Below, in pieces: positions 42,609 through 52,700 of a stretch of 64,000 nt of DNA; within the stretch, counting starts at the first letter, position 1, and each line of letters starts with the position of its first letter. A program made the translations under genes and the position numbers. The DNA comes from CALITV01 sp964415795 (GTDB lineage: Bacteria; UBP6; UBA1177; JAKLFG01). Location: positions 1 to 64,000 of the forward strand of contig CAYQBN010000003.1 of NCBI GenBank assembly GCA_964415795.1. The letters run 5' to 3'. Under the pieces are notes generated by a model, which ran no database searches, was not told where the DNA came from, and saw nothing but the letters and a program-made list of their open reading frames with translations.

Positions 42609-44156
42609 TCACTTCACCGCGTTGGTGGCAGCGCCGCCAGCGGTGCCGATGATCCCCTTCAGGTCGTTGTCGGTGAAGGTAAGCCCGATACCGACGAAGT
42701 AGTCGCGGGCGCTGTTACGGAGGATATCGTCGGCGCCACCGGTGAGGTAGAGCCAGTTGAAAGGTTCCATCGTGCTCCAGCGGAAGGGATAGACATTGGT
42801 GAACGCGCGGAGATTGGGCGTGTCGCCCGAAGTGAAGTCGAAGATCTCGGAGGAGACCTGCCAATACTTCCACGGGAGGTAATCGACGGCAGCGCCCCCC
42901 TTGTTCTCGAAGATGCCGCCACGGAGGGTCACATCACCGAAGGTGCGCGCTATCTGGAGATTTAATTTCACGCCCTCGTCGGTTTTTCTTTCTTTTTCGA
43001 TGACGGTGCGTGGGGAAGGGCTGACCGCTGGATCGGTGATCTCGGTCACGGTTGTCTTCTCGAAAGTTCTCCCCGCCGGGTCGTCCACGACGCCGATGAG
43101 ATAGTAACGGTCGTCGCGCGGCTGAAGTTTTATGTTGAACTCGTTCTGAAAGTTCTGATCAAGCGTCCTAAACTCACTGTGAAAATCCACATGGACCTGC
43201 ATGCCGAGCGTCGAGTCGGCATAGTCGGAGGCTTTCTCGGCGATGTTCGAGAGATTCTCGTAGAGTTTGTCGTCCTTGAGGGCCTTGCCAAGGTTCCCTT
43301 CACCGTCCTTGATGCGGGTGGTTATCTCTTCCATGTTCTTCATCGTTGTCTTGGCGCTGTTTAAGGTCTCTTGCGCGTCCTTTATCTGGGCCGAGAGCGC
43401 CTGCAGGCTGTCGCGCACCGATTGGAGCGATTCGCTGATGGCCTTGTCGTTGTCGCCGAGCAGTTTATTCGCTTTTTCGGTCAAGGCGATGGTGTTCGCG
43501 ACGAGTTTTTCCATCTGGGCAAGATTGCGGTCGAAGTTGGCGTTCACCTTGCCGGTGAGTTCGGCCATGTTCTTGAGTGTGATACGGATAAGGGCAAGAT
43601 TCGCCTCGACATTTTGAGCGGAGGATTTCGAAATTTTCGTAAGAAGGTCGACGAGATCGCTCATCTTCTTCTGGAAGTCCTCCCTTTCGACGAAGTCGCC
43701 GATGTTGTTGACGATCCCTTCGGCGCGGTTGGCGATCGCCTTTGCCTTGTCTATCGTGTAGTTGAGCCCCGTCTTGCTCTGAACATGGGCTATCCAATCC
43801 CCGTCCTTGAGCGGATGTTCTTTGTCGGTGCCGGGGCTCAAAAGGAGCATCGAGGTGCCCAGCATCGATTGCATCTCTTTGTAAAGGAACGCGTCACGAT
43901 ACACTGGTATACGCTCATATATCTTTAATGAGAGCCGTGCGCGATCTCCTTCGAGGAGGATGTGTTCGATCTTTCCCACCTCGACGCCGGCGATCAGTAT
44001 CGCCGAGTCTTCGAGAAGACCGGTGGCATCGTCTAAATATGCGTAGAGCCGGTAGGTGTTTCCTTTCATGAGCCAGTCGGCGGTCTTCATCATGTAATAA
44101 GCGGTGAACGAAAGGGCGACTATGAAAAAAATGCCGATCTTTGCGAGACGCGTCAT
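42609..44156 (-). CDS. mlaD: MCE/MlaD-family lipid-transport protein
   Basis: A 515-residue protein anchored by one N-terminal helix (about 6-24). The MCE domain follows (LYAYLDDATGLLEDSAILIAGVEVGKIEHILLEGDRARLSLKI, YRDAFLYKEMQSMLGTSMLLLSPG), then a long helical region (about 150-300, IANRAEGIVNNIGDF, LRDSLQALSAQIKDAQETLN) and a beta-rich C-terminal domain of about 200 residues that could insert in or dock to the outer membrane. MCE rings carry phospholipids between the membranes. It is three times the length of E. coli MlaD (183), as in PqiB/YebT-type or 'delta' versions. It follows mlaF by 9 bases. Confidence 0.93.
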   Translation of the reverse strand: MTRLAKIGIFFIVALSFTAYYMMKTADWLMKGNTYRLYAYLDDATGLLEDSAILIAGVEVGKIEHILLEGDRARLSLKIYERIPVYRDAFLYKEMQSMLGTSMLLLSPGTDKEHPLKDGDWIAHVQSKTGLNYTIDKAKAIANRAEGIVNNIGDFVEREDFQKKMSDLVDLLTKISKSSAQNVEANLALIRITLKNMAELTGKVNANFDRNLAQMEKLVANTIALTEKANKLLGDNDKAISESLQSVRDSLQALSAQIKDAQETLNSAKTTMKNMEEITTRIKDGEGNLGKALKDDKLYENLSNIAEKASDYADSTLGMQVHVDFHSEFRTLDQNFQNEFNIKLQPRDDRYYLIGVVDDPAGRTFEKTTVTEITDPAVSPSPRTVIEKERKTDEGVKLNLQIARTFGDVTLRGGIFENKGGAAVDYLPWKYWQVSSEIFDFTSGDTPNLRAFTNVYPFRWSTMEPFNWLYLTGGADDILRNSARDYFVGIGLTFTDNDLKGIIGTAGGAATNAVK

Positions 44157-44165
44157 GTGGTCATC

Positions 44166-44939
44166 TTACTCGGTCGTTGATCGATTACAAGGGGTCACTC
44201 CAGTTGCTTGATCTATGAAAAAACGAAGGGTCTCGTGGTCGGTGCATCGGAGCTGGTCGGGGGTCCCTTGTGCCTCGATGCGTCCCTCGTGGAGGAAGGC
44301 GATGGTGTCGGCGATGTGGAATGCCGCGGGGATGTCGTGACTGATGATGAGACAGGTGACGCCGAGTTGGCGATTCACCTTTATGATGAGGTCGTCTATG
44401 CTCGCCGAGAGGAGGGGATCGAGACCGGTCGTCGGCTCGTCGAAGAGTACGATCTTGGGATTTGCCGCCAATGCGCGGGCGAGCCCGGCCCGTTTGCGCA
44501 TACCACCTGATAGTTCCGAGGGATACTTGTGACCGGCCTCGGGAAGATCCACGAGGGAAAGCATCTCGGAAACGCGCGTCGCCACCTTTTCGCGTTCTTT
44601 CCAGCCAAGCATCTCTTCGAGGGGGAAGGCGACATTCTCGGCGACGGTGAGCGAGTCGAAGAGCGCCGCCTCCTGAAAAAGGTAGCCTATGTCGCGGCGC
44701 ATGGCGATGAGTTCTCGCTCGTTCATCTTCACGACATCGCGCCCTTCATAAAGGATTTCTCCTTCGTCGGGCTTCAGAAGCCCCATGATGGTCTTGAAGA
44801 GGACCGATTTCCCGATGCCGCTTTTCCCGAGAATGACCGTTATCCGGCCGCGCTTGACACCGAGCGTCACCCCGCGGAGCACCGATTGGCCGTCAAAGGA
44901 CTTATGGATGTTGCGGATGTCGAGTATGAGGTCGGTCAT
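44166..44939 (-). CDS. mlaF: Phospholipid ABC transporter ATP-binding protein, MlaF type
   Basis: A 257-residue ATPase for the MCE transport system. Walker A GKSGIGKS, signature LSGGMRKRAGLARAL (the GGMRKR form is characteristic of MlaF/Mkl), Walker B KIVLFDEPTTGLDP and switch His ISHD are present. ATG 44939, five bases after the permease stop, starts MTDLILDIRNIHKSFDG; an in-frame upstream extension reads the permease in another frame and was rejected. Confidence 0.95.
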   Translation of the reverse strand: MTDLILDIRNIHKSFDGQSVLRGVTLGVKRGRITVILGKSGIGKSVLFKTIMGLLKPDEGEILYEGRDVVKMNERELIAMRRDIGYLFQEAALFDSLTVAENVAFPLEEMLGWKEREKVATRVSEMLSLVDLPEAGHKYPSELSGGMRKRAGLARALAANPKIVLFDEPTTGLDPLLSASIDDLIIKVNRQLGVTCLIISHDIPAAFHIADTIAFLHEGRIEAQGTPDQLRCTDHETLRFFIDQATGVTPCNRSTTE

Positions 44940-44944
44940 GGCGA

Positions 44945-45721
44945 TCACGCGTCGTAGAGGAGAGAGATGAGTATGTCGGAGAGCACATAGTCGGCGACGA
45001 GCACCGCTACCGAACTTGCGACCACCGCTTTGGTCGTGGACTCGCCGACCCCTTTGGCGCCCTGCCGCGTCGTGAGACCGTAAAAGCACGATATCGTCGT
45101 GATGATGACGGCGAAGACGGCAGCCTTGATGAGTCCGCCATAGACATCCTTGGGATCAACCCAAAAATAGAGGCGATCGAAGAACCGCGCGCTGTCGACC
45201 CCCTCAAAAAGCACTGAAACCACATAGGCTCCTAAGATGCCCAGCGCGTTGGCAAGACCGGTAAGGGCGGGATAGACGAGAACCGAGGCGATAAGGCGCG
45301 GTACGACGAGATAGTGGATCGGGCTCACCGCCATCGTTTCCATAGCCGATATTTGATCGGTGACCTTCATGGTTCCCAGTTCGGCGGCCATCGCCGATCC
45401 GTTCTTCGCGATGAGCATGAGCGCCGTCATGACCGGTGCGAGCTCGCGTCCCATGGTGACGCCCATCATTGCTCCGACGAAGGTTTCTCCACGGAAAATG
45501 CGAAGGATATAAACCACTTCCAGAGAGAAGATCATCCCGACGGTGACCGAGGAGAGAGAGATGATGAGAAGCGAGTTGACGCCGATCTTCTCCATGTGTT
45601 CCAAGACGAGTTTCCATCGGAAGGGCCGGCGGAAAAGCCAACCGAAGGTCGCGAGGAGGAACTCGGCGTACCTGCCGGTCATCGCCAAATGTTCTCTGAT
45701 GTACGATCCTTCGTGGCCCAT
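44945..45721 (-). CDS. mlaE: Phospholipid ABC transporter permease, MlaE/YrbE type
   Basis: A 258-residue inner-membrane permease with the MlaE signature: RRPFRWKLVLEHMEKIGVNSLLIISLSSVTVGMIFSLEV, then GRELAPVMTALMLIAKNGSAMAAELGTMKVTDQISAMETMAVSP. First gene of mlaE-mlaF-mlaD-lgt-like order. ATG 45721 is chosen over an upstream TTG at 45730; ribosome sites are weak for both. No periplasmic MlaC or outer-membrane MlaA gene is present locally. Confidence 0.95.
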   Translation of the reverse strand: MGHEGSYIREHLAMTGRYAEFLLATFGWLFRRPFRWKLVLEHMEKIGVNSLLIISLSSVTVGMIFSLEVVYILRIFRGETFVGAMMGVTMGRELAPVMTALMLIAKNGSAMAAELGTMKVTDQISAMETMAVSPIHYLVVPRLIASVLVYPALTGLANALGILGAYVVSVLFEGVDSARFFDRLYFWVDPKDVYGGLIKAAVFAVIITTISCFYGLTTRQGAKGVGESTTKAVVASSVAVLVADYVLSDILISLLYDA

Positions 45722-45757
45722 GCCGTGCAAACCCCATTCTTTTTCAAGGTCAGGATG

Positions 45758-45786
45758 AAGTTAGCCGATAAGGAGCGACGAGTCAA
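45758..45786 (-). promoter_or_regulatory. Predicted promoter for the Mla operon
   Basis: On the minus strand TTGACT (45781-45786), 17-base spacer, TAACTT (45758-45763), 37 bases before the ATG at 45721. The -10 is weak. Confidence 0.45.
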
Positions 45787-45873
45787 CAATAGCATCCTTT
45801 TTTCGTTTTCGGGATCGGGTGTGTCGTCCGGTAAAAAAATCATCAATGATTCCGTGATCCGGAACGATGCCTC

Positions 45874-45901
45874 TTTACTTGGAAACCCCCTTCAGTAAGA
45901 T
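45874..45901 (+). promoter_or_regulatory. Predicted promoter for dnaE
   Basis: TTTACT 45874-45879, 16-base spacer, TAAGAT 45896-45901; dnaE starts at 45934. A small inverted repeat TTCCG-N5-CGGAA (45850-45864) lies just upstream. Confidence 0.4.
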
Positions 45902-45933
45902 GAATTCTCACGCAACCGTCACTGGGGAACGGC

Positions 45934-48900
45934 ATGGCCTTCGTACATCTCCATCTACACACGATTTACAGTTTCCTCGATGGACTCAATCGTCCCAAAC
46001 GACTCATGAAGGAGGTCAGGAACCTTGGCATGAAAGCGGTGGCCATCACCGATCACGGCAACATGCATGGGGTCGTCGAGTTCTACACTGCGGCCAAAAG
46101 CGAAGGCATCAAACCGATCATCGGTATGGAGGCCTACATCGCTGCTGGTTCGCGCAAGGAAAGGGTATCCCAACAGGATGCCTACCACCTTGTCCTCCTT
46201 GCGACGAACCAGACGGGGTACCAAAATCTCATGTATCTTACCACCTGTTCTTACCTTGACGGTTTTTACTATAAGCCGCGCATAGACCGCGAATTGCTCA
46301 AGGATCATGCGGAAGGACTCATCGCCACCTCCGCCTGCCTTGCCGGCGAGATCCCGCGAGCACTTGCCGAGGGGAATAAGAAGAAGGCGCTCCATCTTGC
46401 CGGTGAGTACCGGGAGATGTTCGGCCGAGACAACTTCTTCATTGAACTGCAGGTGAACGGTCTCAAGGAACAGGACGATGTCAATCCGCTTCTCCTCGAG
46501 GTGGGGAAAGAACTGCACCTGCCTTTCGTGGCGACCAACGATGTCCACTACCTCTTGCCGGAACATGCGACGGCGCAGGACATTCTCTTTTGCATCAATG
46601 AAAAGAAACGGGTCGAGGACACCGACCGGATGCACCACGAATCACGAGAGTTCTATCTCAAGGGCGAAGAGGCGATGCGCGAACTCTTTACGCCCCTCTG
46701 TCTCGAGGCAGTCGAGAACACCGGGTACATTGCCGAACGGTGCACCTTCGAAATGGAGATCGGGAAGGTGCACCTGCCGCACTATGACACCGGCACGGTG
46801 CCCATGGAACAGTTCCTCCGGGAAGCGGCGCGACGCGGCCTCGAGGAGCGCTTCAGGGATGGGCGCTTGCCGGAAAAGGACCGTCCGATATACGAGAAAC
46901 GACTCAATGATGAACTCGACATCATCATAACGAAGGGGTACGCTGGTTACTTCCTCATCGTCTCCGACTTCATCGGCTGGGCGAAGAAAAATGGAGTGCC
47001 GGTTGGGCCGGGACGCGGTTCCGGCGCGGGATCGCTCGTTGCCTTCTGCCTCGATGTCACCGAGATAGATCCGGTTCCTTACCGGCTCTTTTTCGAGCGG
47101 TTCCTCAACCCCGAACGACCCTCCATGCCCGACTTCGATGTCGATTTCTGCAAGGACAAGCGGGGCAAGGTCATCGAGTATGTGGCGCAGAAGTACGGTC
47201 CCGACCATGTCGCCCAGATCGCGACCTATACCAAGATGAAGGCGAAACTCGCCGTACGCGATGTGGCACGGGTCCTCGGTATAGATCTCCAGACCGCCGA
47301 TCGGCTCGCCAAAATGGTCCCCGAGACCTTCGACATGCTTCTGCGGCCGCATCGCGCCTATGATCCGCAAAAGGGGAAGGACAACCGGAGCCTTTTCGAG
47401 CATCTTCAGAAAAAATATCGGATCCCCGAAGAAATATCCGAGGATTGCGACCGTGTGAAGGAACACCTCGCCGCTCTCAAGCCCGAGCAATCTGATGTTC
47501 CGGCGGTCAAGGCGCTTCTTGCCGACATAGAGCTCTTCGAGAAGGAACGCGCCGTGATCCGCGACGATGAGTCCTATCGCCGTATCGTCGAGGTCGCCGA
47601 TCAGATAGAGGGGCTTCTCCGTCAGACCGGCAAACATGCGGCGGGAGTGGTCATCTCGGACAAACCGATATGGGAGCGAGCGCCTATCTTCGTTGATAAG
47701 GATGGGTCGCGGGTGGTGCAGTACGACAAAGATATGGTTGAAAAGATCGGTCTGGTAAAGTTCGATTTCCTTGGGCTCAAAACGCTTACGATGATCCAGA
47801 ACGCGGTCGAACTCATCCGTCAACGCGAGCCCGATTTCGATATTAGGAGGATACCGCTTGACGACCCGGCGACCTTCCGAACTTTCTGGGCGAAAAGCGC
47901 GAAGGGTATTTTCCAAATGGATTCCGCTGGATTCGGCAAGATGATACGCCAGATGCGTCCCGACCGCATAGAAGACCTCATCGCCGCCGTCGCGCTCTAT
48001 CGTCCCGGCCCGATGGCGAGCATTCCTTCCTATATCCGTCGCAAACATGGTCGAGAATCGGTCGTCTACGAGCACCCGCTCCTCGAGGAGATCCTCCGCG
48101 AGACCTACGGTCTGATCGTGTATCAGGAACAGGTGATGCAAATAGCGGTCACCATGGCCGGCTTCTCGCTCGGCCACGCCGACCTTCTCCGCAAAGCGAT
48201 GGGAAAAAAGCAGGCCGATGCGATGGCGAAGGCCGAATTCGACTTCATGAAAGGGGCTACCGCCCGCGGCATCGCGCCTGAGGTGGCCGCCCGCATCTTC
48301 GACCTCATGCGTCGGTTCGCCGAATACGGGTTCAATAAGTCGCACGCCGCCGCCTACGGCGTGCTCGGGTATCGGACCGCTTACCTTAAGACCCATTATC
48401 CGTATGAGTTCTTTGCGGCGCTTATCTCATCGGAAGCGGGCGATACCGCCAAGATGATCGAGTACATCGCCGATGCACGATCCTTCAACATCGAGATACG
48501 ACCGCCGGCCATCAACCAGTCCGGACTTTCTTTCTCGATAGAGGAGGGAGGCATTCGTTTCGGGCTTGGAGCCATAAAGAACATCGGCGAGGCGGCGATC
48601 GAGGAGATCATCGTCGAACGCCAAAAGAACGGCCCGTTCCGCTCGTTGCTCGACTTTGCCTCTCGAGTGAACCAGTCGCGGGTCAACGCGCGGGCCATGG
48701 AGTTCCTTGTCAAGGGGGGCGCGTTCGATTTTACCGGTATAAATCGCGCACATTTGCTTGCCATTCTGCCGGCGGTCCTTCGCGAGGGAGAGAAACGCAT
48801 GAAAGACCGGCTGGCCGGGCAGACCTCCCTTTTCGCGCTCATGAACTCTGCTTCATTGGAGCACGATGGACCGGTGCGCGACGATCCCTTCGTTCAGCAG

Positions 48901-49665
48901 ATCGCCTCCTCGATACCACCGTGGGATGTATTCCAAACGCTCGATGCCGAACGCGAAGTGCTCGGTGTCTATCTTACCGGTCATCCCGCTCACTATTTTT
49001 CCTGCGATGTTGCGGGTCTCGGGCTTTCCGAGATAGAGGATTTCCTCGCTGCCGCCGAGGAAGGAGACGAGCGGGTCGGTCGTCAGAAAGTACGGGTGCT
49101 CGGCATGATCACCACCGATATCAAACCACAGAAAGGAAGGGATGGCGACTACTTTCTCCGGGGAGTCATCGAGGGACACAACGCGGCGGTCTCTTTCACC
49201 ATCAACGGAATTGAACAGGCAGCCAGCCCGGTGATCGAAAAACTGCGCAATCCCTTGCCCCTCATCTTCACGGTGACGCCCCGCCTCGTGCGCAACGACG
49301 AAGGAGGGATAGACCGTATCGAGGCTGCTATCAACAACCCGTCGACCGAGGTGATGACCATCACCGCGTATCTCGCTGCCGAGGCACAGGGACGATGCGG
49401 TCTCCTTATCGAGGCCGATGCGCCACTTGTCGCCGTTGCAAAGGAAGACATCGCTGCGCTTCTTGAATCGGGCATCCCCGCTGCCATAGAACTTCCGGTA
49501 ACCGTGAAGGTCCGTTATCCGGAAAAGAAGATGGCGGCATATCTCCAACGGACCGGCTGGATCACGGAAGAGCGCCTGCGGCGTCTCAAAAGCCGGTTCG
49601 GCCCGGACGGTTGTCGTTTTTACCGCTGCGCCGGTGCGCAACAACCGCAGAACGGGCAGCAGTAG
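45934..49665 (+). CDS. dnaE: DNA polymerase III alpha subunit DnaE
   Basis: Replicative polymerase, 1243 residues. The N-terminal PHP domain starts MAFVHLHLHTIYSFLDG and keeps ITDHGNMHG and NDVHYL; the polymerase core has the active-site stretch GPGRGSGAGSLVAFCLDV and PDFDVDF; the fingers motif RQTGKHAAGVVIS and EYGFNKSHAAAYGVLGYRTAYLK follow; a HhH region, an OB-fold (about 1010-1100) and a short C-terminal segment close the chain. Lengths and order are those of DnaE1-type enzymes. The ATG at 45934 has GGGGA upstream. It stands alone between the divergent Mla operon and the next promoter. Confidence 0.98.
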   Translation: MAFVHLHLHTIYSFLDGLNRPKRLMKEVRNLGMKAVAITDHGNMHGVVEFYTAAKSEGIKPIIGMEAYIAAGSRKERVSQQDAYHLVLLATNQTGYQNLMYLTTCSYLDGFYYKPRIDRELLKDHAEGLIATSACLAGEIPRALAEGNKKKALHLAGEYREMFGRDNFFIELQVNGLKEQDDVNPLLLEVGKELHLPFVATNDVHYLLPEHATAQDILFCINEKKRVEDTDRMHHESREFYLKGEEAMRELFTPLCLEAVENTGYIAERCTFEMEIGKVHLPHYDTGTVPMEQFLREAARRGLEERFRDGRLPEKDRPIYEKRLNDELDIIITKGYAGYFLIVSDFIGWAKKNGVPVGPGRGSGAGSLVAFCLDVTEIDPVPYRLFFERFLNPERPSMPDFDVDFCKDKRGKVIEYVAQKYGPDHVAQIATYTKMKAKLAVRDVARVLGIDLQTADRLAKMVPETFDMLLRPHRAYDPQKGKDNRSLFEHLQKKYRIPEEISEDCDRVKEHLAALKPEQSDVPAVKALLADIELFEKERAVIRDDESYRRIVEVADQIEGLLRQTGKHAAGVVISDKPIWERAPIFVDKDGSRVVQYDKDMVEKIGLVKFDFLGLKTLTMIQNAVELIRQREPDFDIRRIPLDDPATFRTFWAKSAKGIFQMDSAGFGKMIRQMRPDRIEDLIAAVALYRPGPMASIPSYIRRKHGRESVVYEHPLLEEILRETYGLIVYQEQVMQIAVTMAGFSLGHADLLRKAMGKKQADAMAKAEFDFMKGATARGIAPEVAARIFDLMRRFAEYGFNKSHAAAYGVLGYRTAYLKTHYPYEFFAALISSEAGDTAKMIEYIADARSFNIEIRPPAINQSGLSFSIEEGGIRFGLGAIKNIGEAAIEEIIVERQKNGPFRSLLDFASRVNQSRVNARAMEFLVKGGAFDFTGINRAHLLAILPAVLREGEKRMKDRLAGQTSLFALMNSASLEHDGPVRDDPFVQQIASSIPPWDVFQTLDAEREVLGVYLTGHPAHYFSCDVAGLGLSEIEDFLAAAEEGDERVGRQKVRVLGMITTDIKPQKGRDGDYFLRGVIEGHNAAVSFTINGIEQAASPVIEKLRNPLPLIFTVTPRLVRNDEGGIDRIEAAINNPSTEVMTITAYLAAEAQGRCGLLIEADAPLVAVAKEDIAALLESGIPAAIELPVTVKVRYPEKKMAAYLQRTGWITEERLRRLKSRFGPDGCRFYRCAGAQQPQNGQQ

Positions 49666-49702
49666 GGGATAGCAATACTTGCCGAATCGCCGCTTTTTCT
49701 CT

Positions 49703-49731
49703 TTGACAAGGTGCGCATCTTTCCATACAAT
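49703..49731 (+). promoter_or_regulatory. Strong predicted promoter for the repeat lipoprotein/psd operon
   Basis: TTGACA 49703-49708, optimal 17-base spacer, TACAAT 49726-49731. The start codon at 49782 follows after a T-rich leader and GGAGG (49772-49776). Confidence 0.75.
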
Positions 49732-49781
49732 AAAACGCTGTTCGTTTTTTTCATTTTTTTTTCTCTCGGGTGGAGGCCGCC

Positions 49782-52700
49782 ATGAAACGGCAAACAATAG
49801 TGCAGGTGGCGTTCGGGGTAGCCGTTCTGCTTACTATGACAGGGTGCGAGGACCTGTTCTTCGGGCATGCGAGCAAGAACAAATTGATAGATCTCCGTGA
49901 CCATGATGTGGTGAGTGATGGTGATGTGCTTGAGGACGATGGGGATGGTATCTTCCCAGAGGGGGAAGAAAAATCCGATTTAACGGAAATGGAGTTTGAT
50001 TTCGACATGTTACCGGATATCGATGTGCCGACCGACGAGGACATTGCTGAGGCCGATGTCTCAGGGGAAACGGAAAGCGATGAGGATGTCCCGGCCGATG
50101 CAGAGGTATCTTTCGATGCTGATGAGGTGGTCGAAGGCGAGACCGATGCCGATGTGCTCCTCGACGACGGGGATATGCTTCTCTGCGAAAAGAACAGTGA
50201 TTGTAACGACGACATCGTCTGCACGATAGATGTCTGTGAGTTCGGCCAGTGCCGTCATATCGTTGACCATTCGGTCTGCCTCGGCGGAAAGACCTGTGAT
50301 CCGGCTGTCGGGTGCGTTGCGTCCGATGACCGCCTGTGCAAGGCCTGCGATACCTCCGCCGATTGCGCGGTGGAAGGTGACCTCTGCGGGAAAGTGGGGC
50401 TCGATACGCTCTGCCTCGTCCCCTGCGAATATGAAGGGCTCTGTCCCGCCGGCTTTGTCTGCGCGCCGGTCACCGATAACGAGGGGAGCACGCTCGGCAC
50501 TGCCTGTGTCCCTGACAGCGGCGTCTGCTGTCTCGACCTCGACGGCGACGATGCCGGCATCGGTGTCCAGTGTACCGCCTACGACTGTGATGAAAACGAT
50601 GAGACTATCCACGAGGGGGCTCTCGAGATTTGCGACAACCGTGACAACAACTGCGATACGCAGATAGATGAGCCGTGGCCGCTTCGGGGAACCCCCTGCT
50701 ACGACGGCATCGGTCAGTGTCAGGACAGCGGCACCTACATTTGCAATCCGGCCGATCCGCTCGGCGACCTTGTGTGTACCGCGAAGGCAAAGGATCCCCA
50801 ACCGGAGATCTGTGACGGACTCGACAACGACTGCAACGGTCAGACCGACAACCATCCCGACGGTCTCTGGGACGACAAGGGAACGCTCTGCGAGACAGGG
50901 GTCGGTCAGTGCCGGCGCACAGGGGCGAAAGTATGCGATCCTGACAATCCGACGGGGCCGACGATCTGCTCGGCGCCGGTTGTCGATCCCCAGCCGGAAC
51001 TCTGTAACGGCCTCGACGACGACTGCGACGAGGTGGTGGACAACAACCTTACCCCCAACCCCTGTCCGAAACAGGAAGGCGTCTGTGCCGGTTCCGAACG
51101 GGTCTGCATGGGGGAACTCGGCTGGTCGCTCTGTGGGCCGACCGAGTACGGTCCCTTCTTCGAGCCGACCGAGCAGACCTGTGACGGCATGGACAATGAC
51201 TGCGACGGTCAGGCCGACAACATCCCGGTCGGGATTCGGCCGCTCTGCCCCAATCAGTATGGGGTGTGCCTCGGTGCGGTGAAATCGTGCGATTCCAACA
51301 CCGGGAACTGGCTTGACTGCACCGCCGCCGAATATGGGCCGCTCTACGAGGAGGGGAAGGAGACGCTCTGCGACGGCAAGGATAACAACTGCGACGGCGC
51401 GGTGGACAACATCGCCTACGAAGACCGTCCGTACTGTCCAAAACAGGCGGGCGTCTGCGCCGGGTCGCGGACCATCTGCGAGAACGGTGCACCAAAGGAG
51501 TGCACCGCCGCAGAATACTTCGATCACAACAACCAGTATCAGGTGACCGAAACGAAGTGCGACGGGCTCGACAACGACTGCGATGGAACAACTGACAATG
51601 TGGTACCTTCGGCCGCGGAACTTTGTGAGAATCAGACCGGTGTTTGCCTCGGTGCGGTGAAACGGTGCGTAGACGGGGCGTTCGTCCCGTGTACCGCCGA
51701 GGATTACCTTCTTCACGACGCGGCCTATCAGGATGGCGTCGAAAGTGCCTGCGACGGCAAGGACAATAACTGTGACGGTCTGAACGACAACATCACCGAG
51801 GAAAACCGGCAGCCGTGCGCCAAGCAGGAAGGCGTCTGCGCTGGCTCGAAGAAAACCTGTGTCGGTGGCGCGTGGGTCGAGTGCACCGACCAGACCTATC
51901 TCAACCACAACAACGCTTATCAGGTCGGCGACGAAACGCTCTGCGACAACCTCGACAACAACTGTAATGGCACGGTGGACGACATTGCCGCCTCGCTTCG
52001 TCCGCTCTGTGAGAATCAGACCGGTGCCTGCGCTGGCGCCATGCGGCGCTGTATCGCGGGACAGTGGCAAACCGCCTGTACTGCTGCTGAGTACCTCGAA
52101 GCGAATGCCGCTTACGAAAGCGGGGAGGAGACGAAGTGCGACGGCATAGACAACAACTGCGACGGGACCACCGACAACATCGCGTTCGAGGATCGTCCTC
52201 TTTGTACGAAACAGGAGGGTGTCTGTGTCGGCGCGCGGCAGACCTGTTCGGGCGGCCAGTGGGTCGATTGCGGCGACAACGACTACCTCAACCACAACGC
52301 TGCCTATGAGGGAGGCGCTTTCGAGATAAAGTGCGACGGTCTCGATAACAACTGTGACGGCGAGACCGACAATCTCGATGCCGCCTTGCGTCTCCCGTGC
52401 GAGAACCAGAACGGGGTCTGCGCCGGCTCGCTCCGGCGGTGCCTCAACGGCGTGTGGCTCTCGTGCACCGCCGATGATTACCGTGCTCATAGCCCGGTCT
52501 ATGAGGAGGCGGGAGAGACGAAGTGCGACGGTCTCGACAATGATTGCGACACCCTCGTGGACAACATCCTCGCTGGGTACCGCGAGCCGTGCGACCTCCA
52601 GCAAGGAGTCTGTGCCGGGTCATCGAAGGTATGTGCGAACGGCGCATGGCAGCCGTGCACTTATACCGATTACCTCAACCACTCAGCACTCTACGACGAA

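Noticed and set aside
45850..45864. TTCCG-N5-CGGAA inverted repeat as a terminator or operator
   Set aside because: Five-base arms with no T-run; too short to call, mentioned only within the dnaE promoter entry.
46642..48396. 584-codon minus-strand open frame opposite dnaE
   Set aside because: Antisense shadow of a highly conserved polymerase gene.
50061..52604. 847-codon minus-strand open frame inside the giant lipoprotein gene
   Set aside because: Its apparent repeats are the mirror image of the MopE-like repeats; it has no start context or signal and lies fully inside a well-supported gene.
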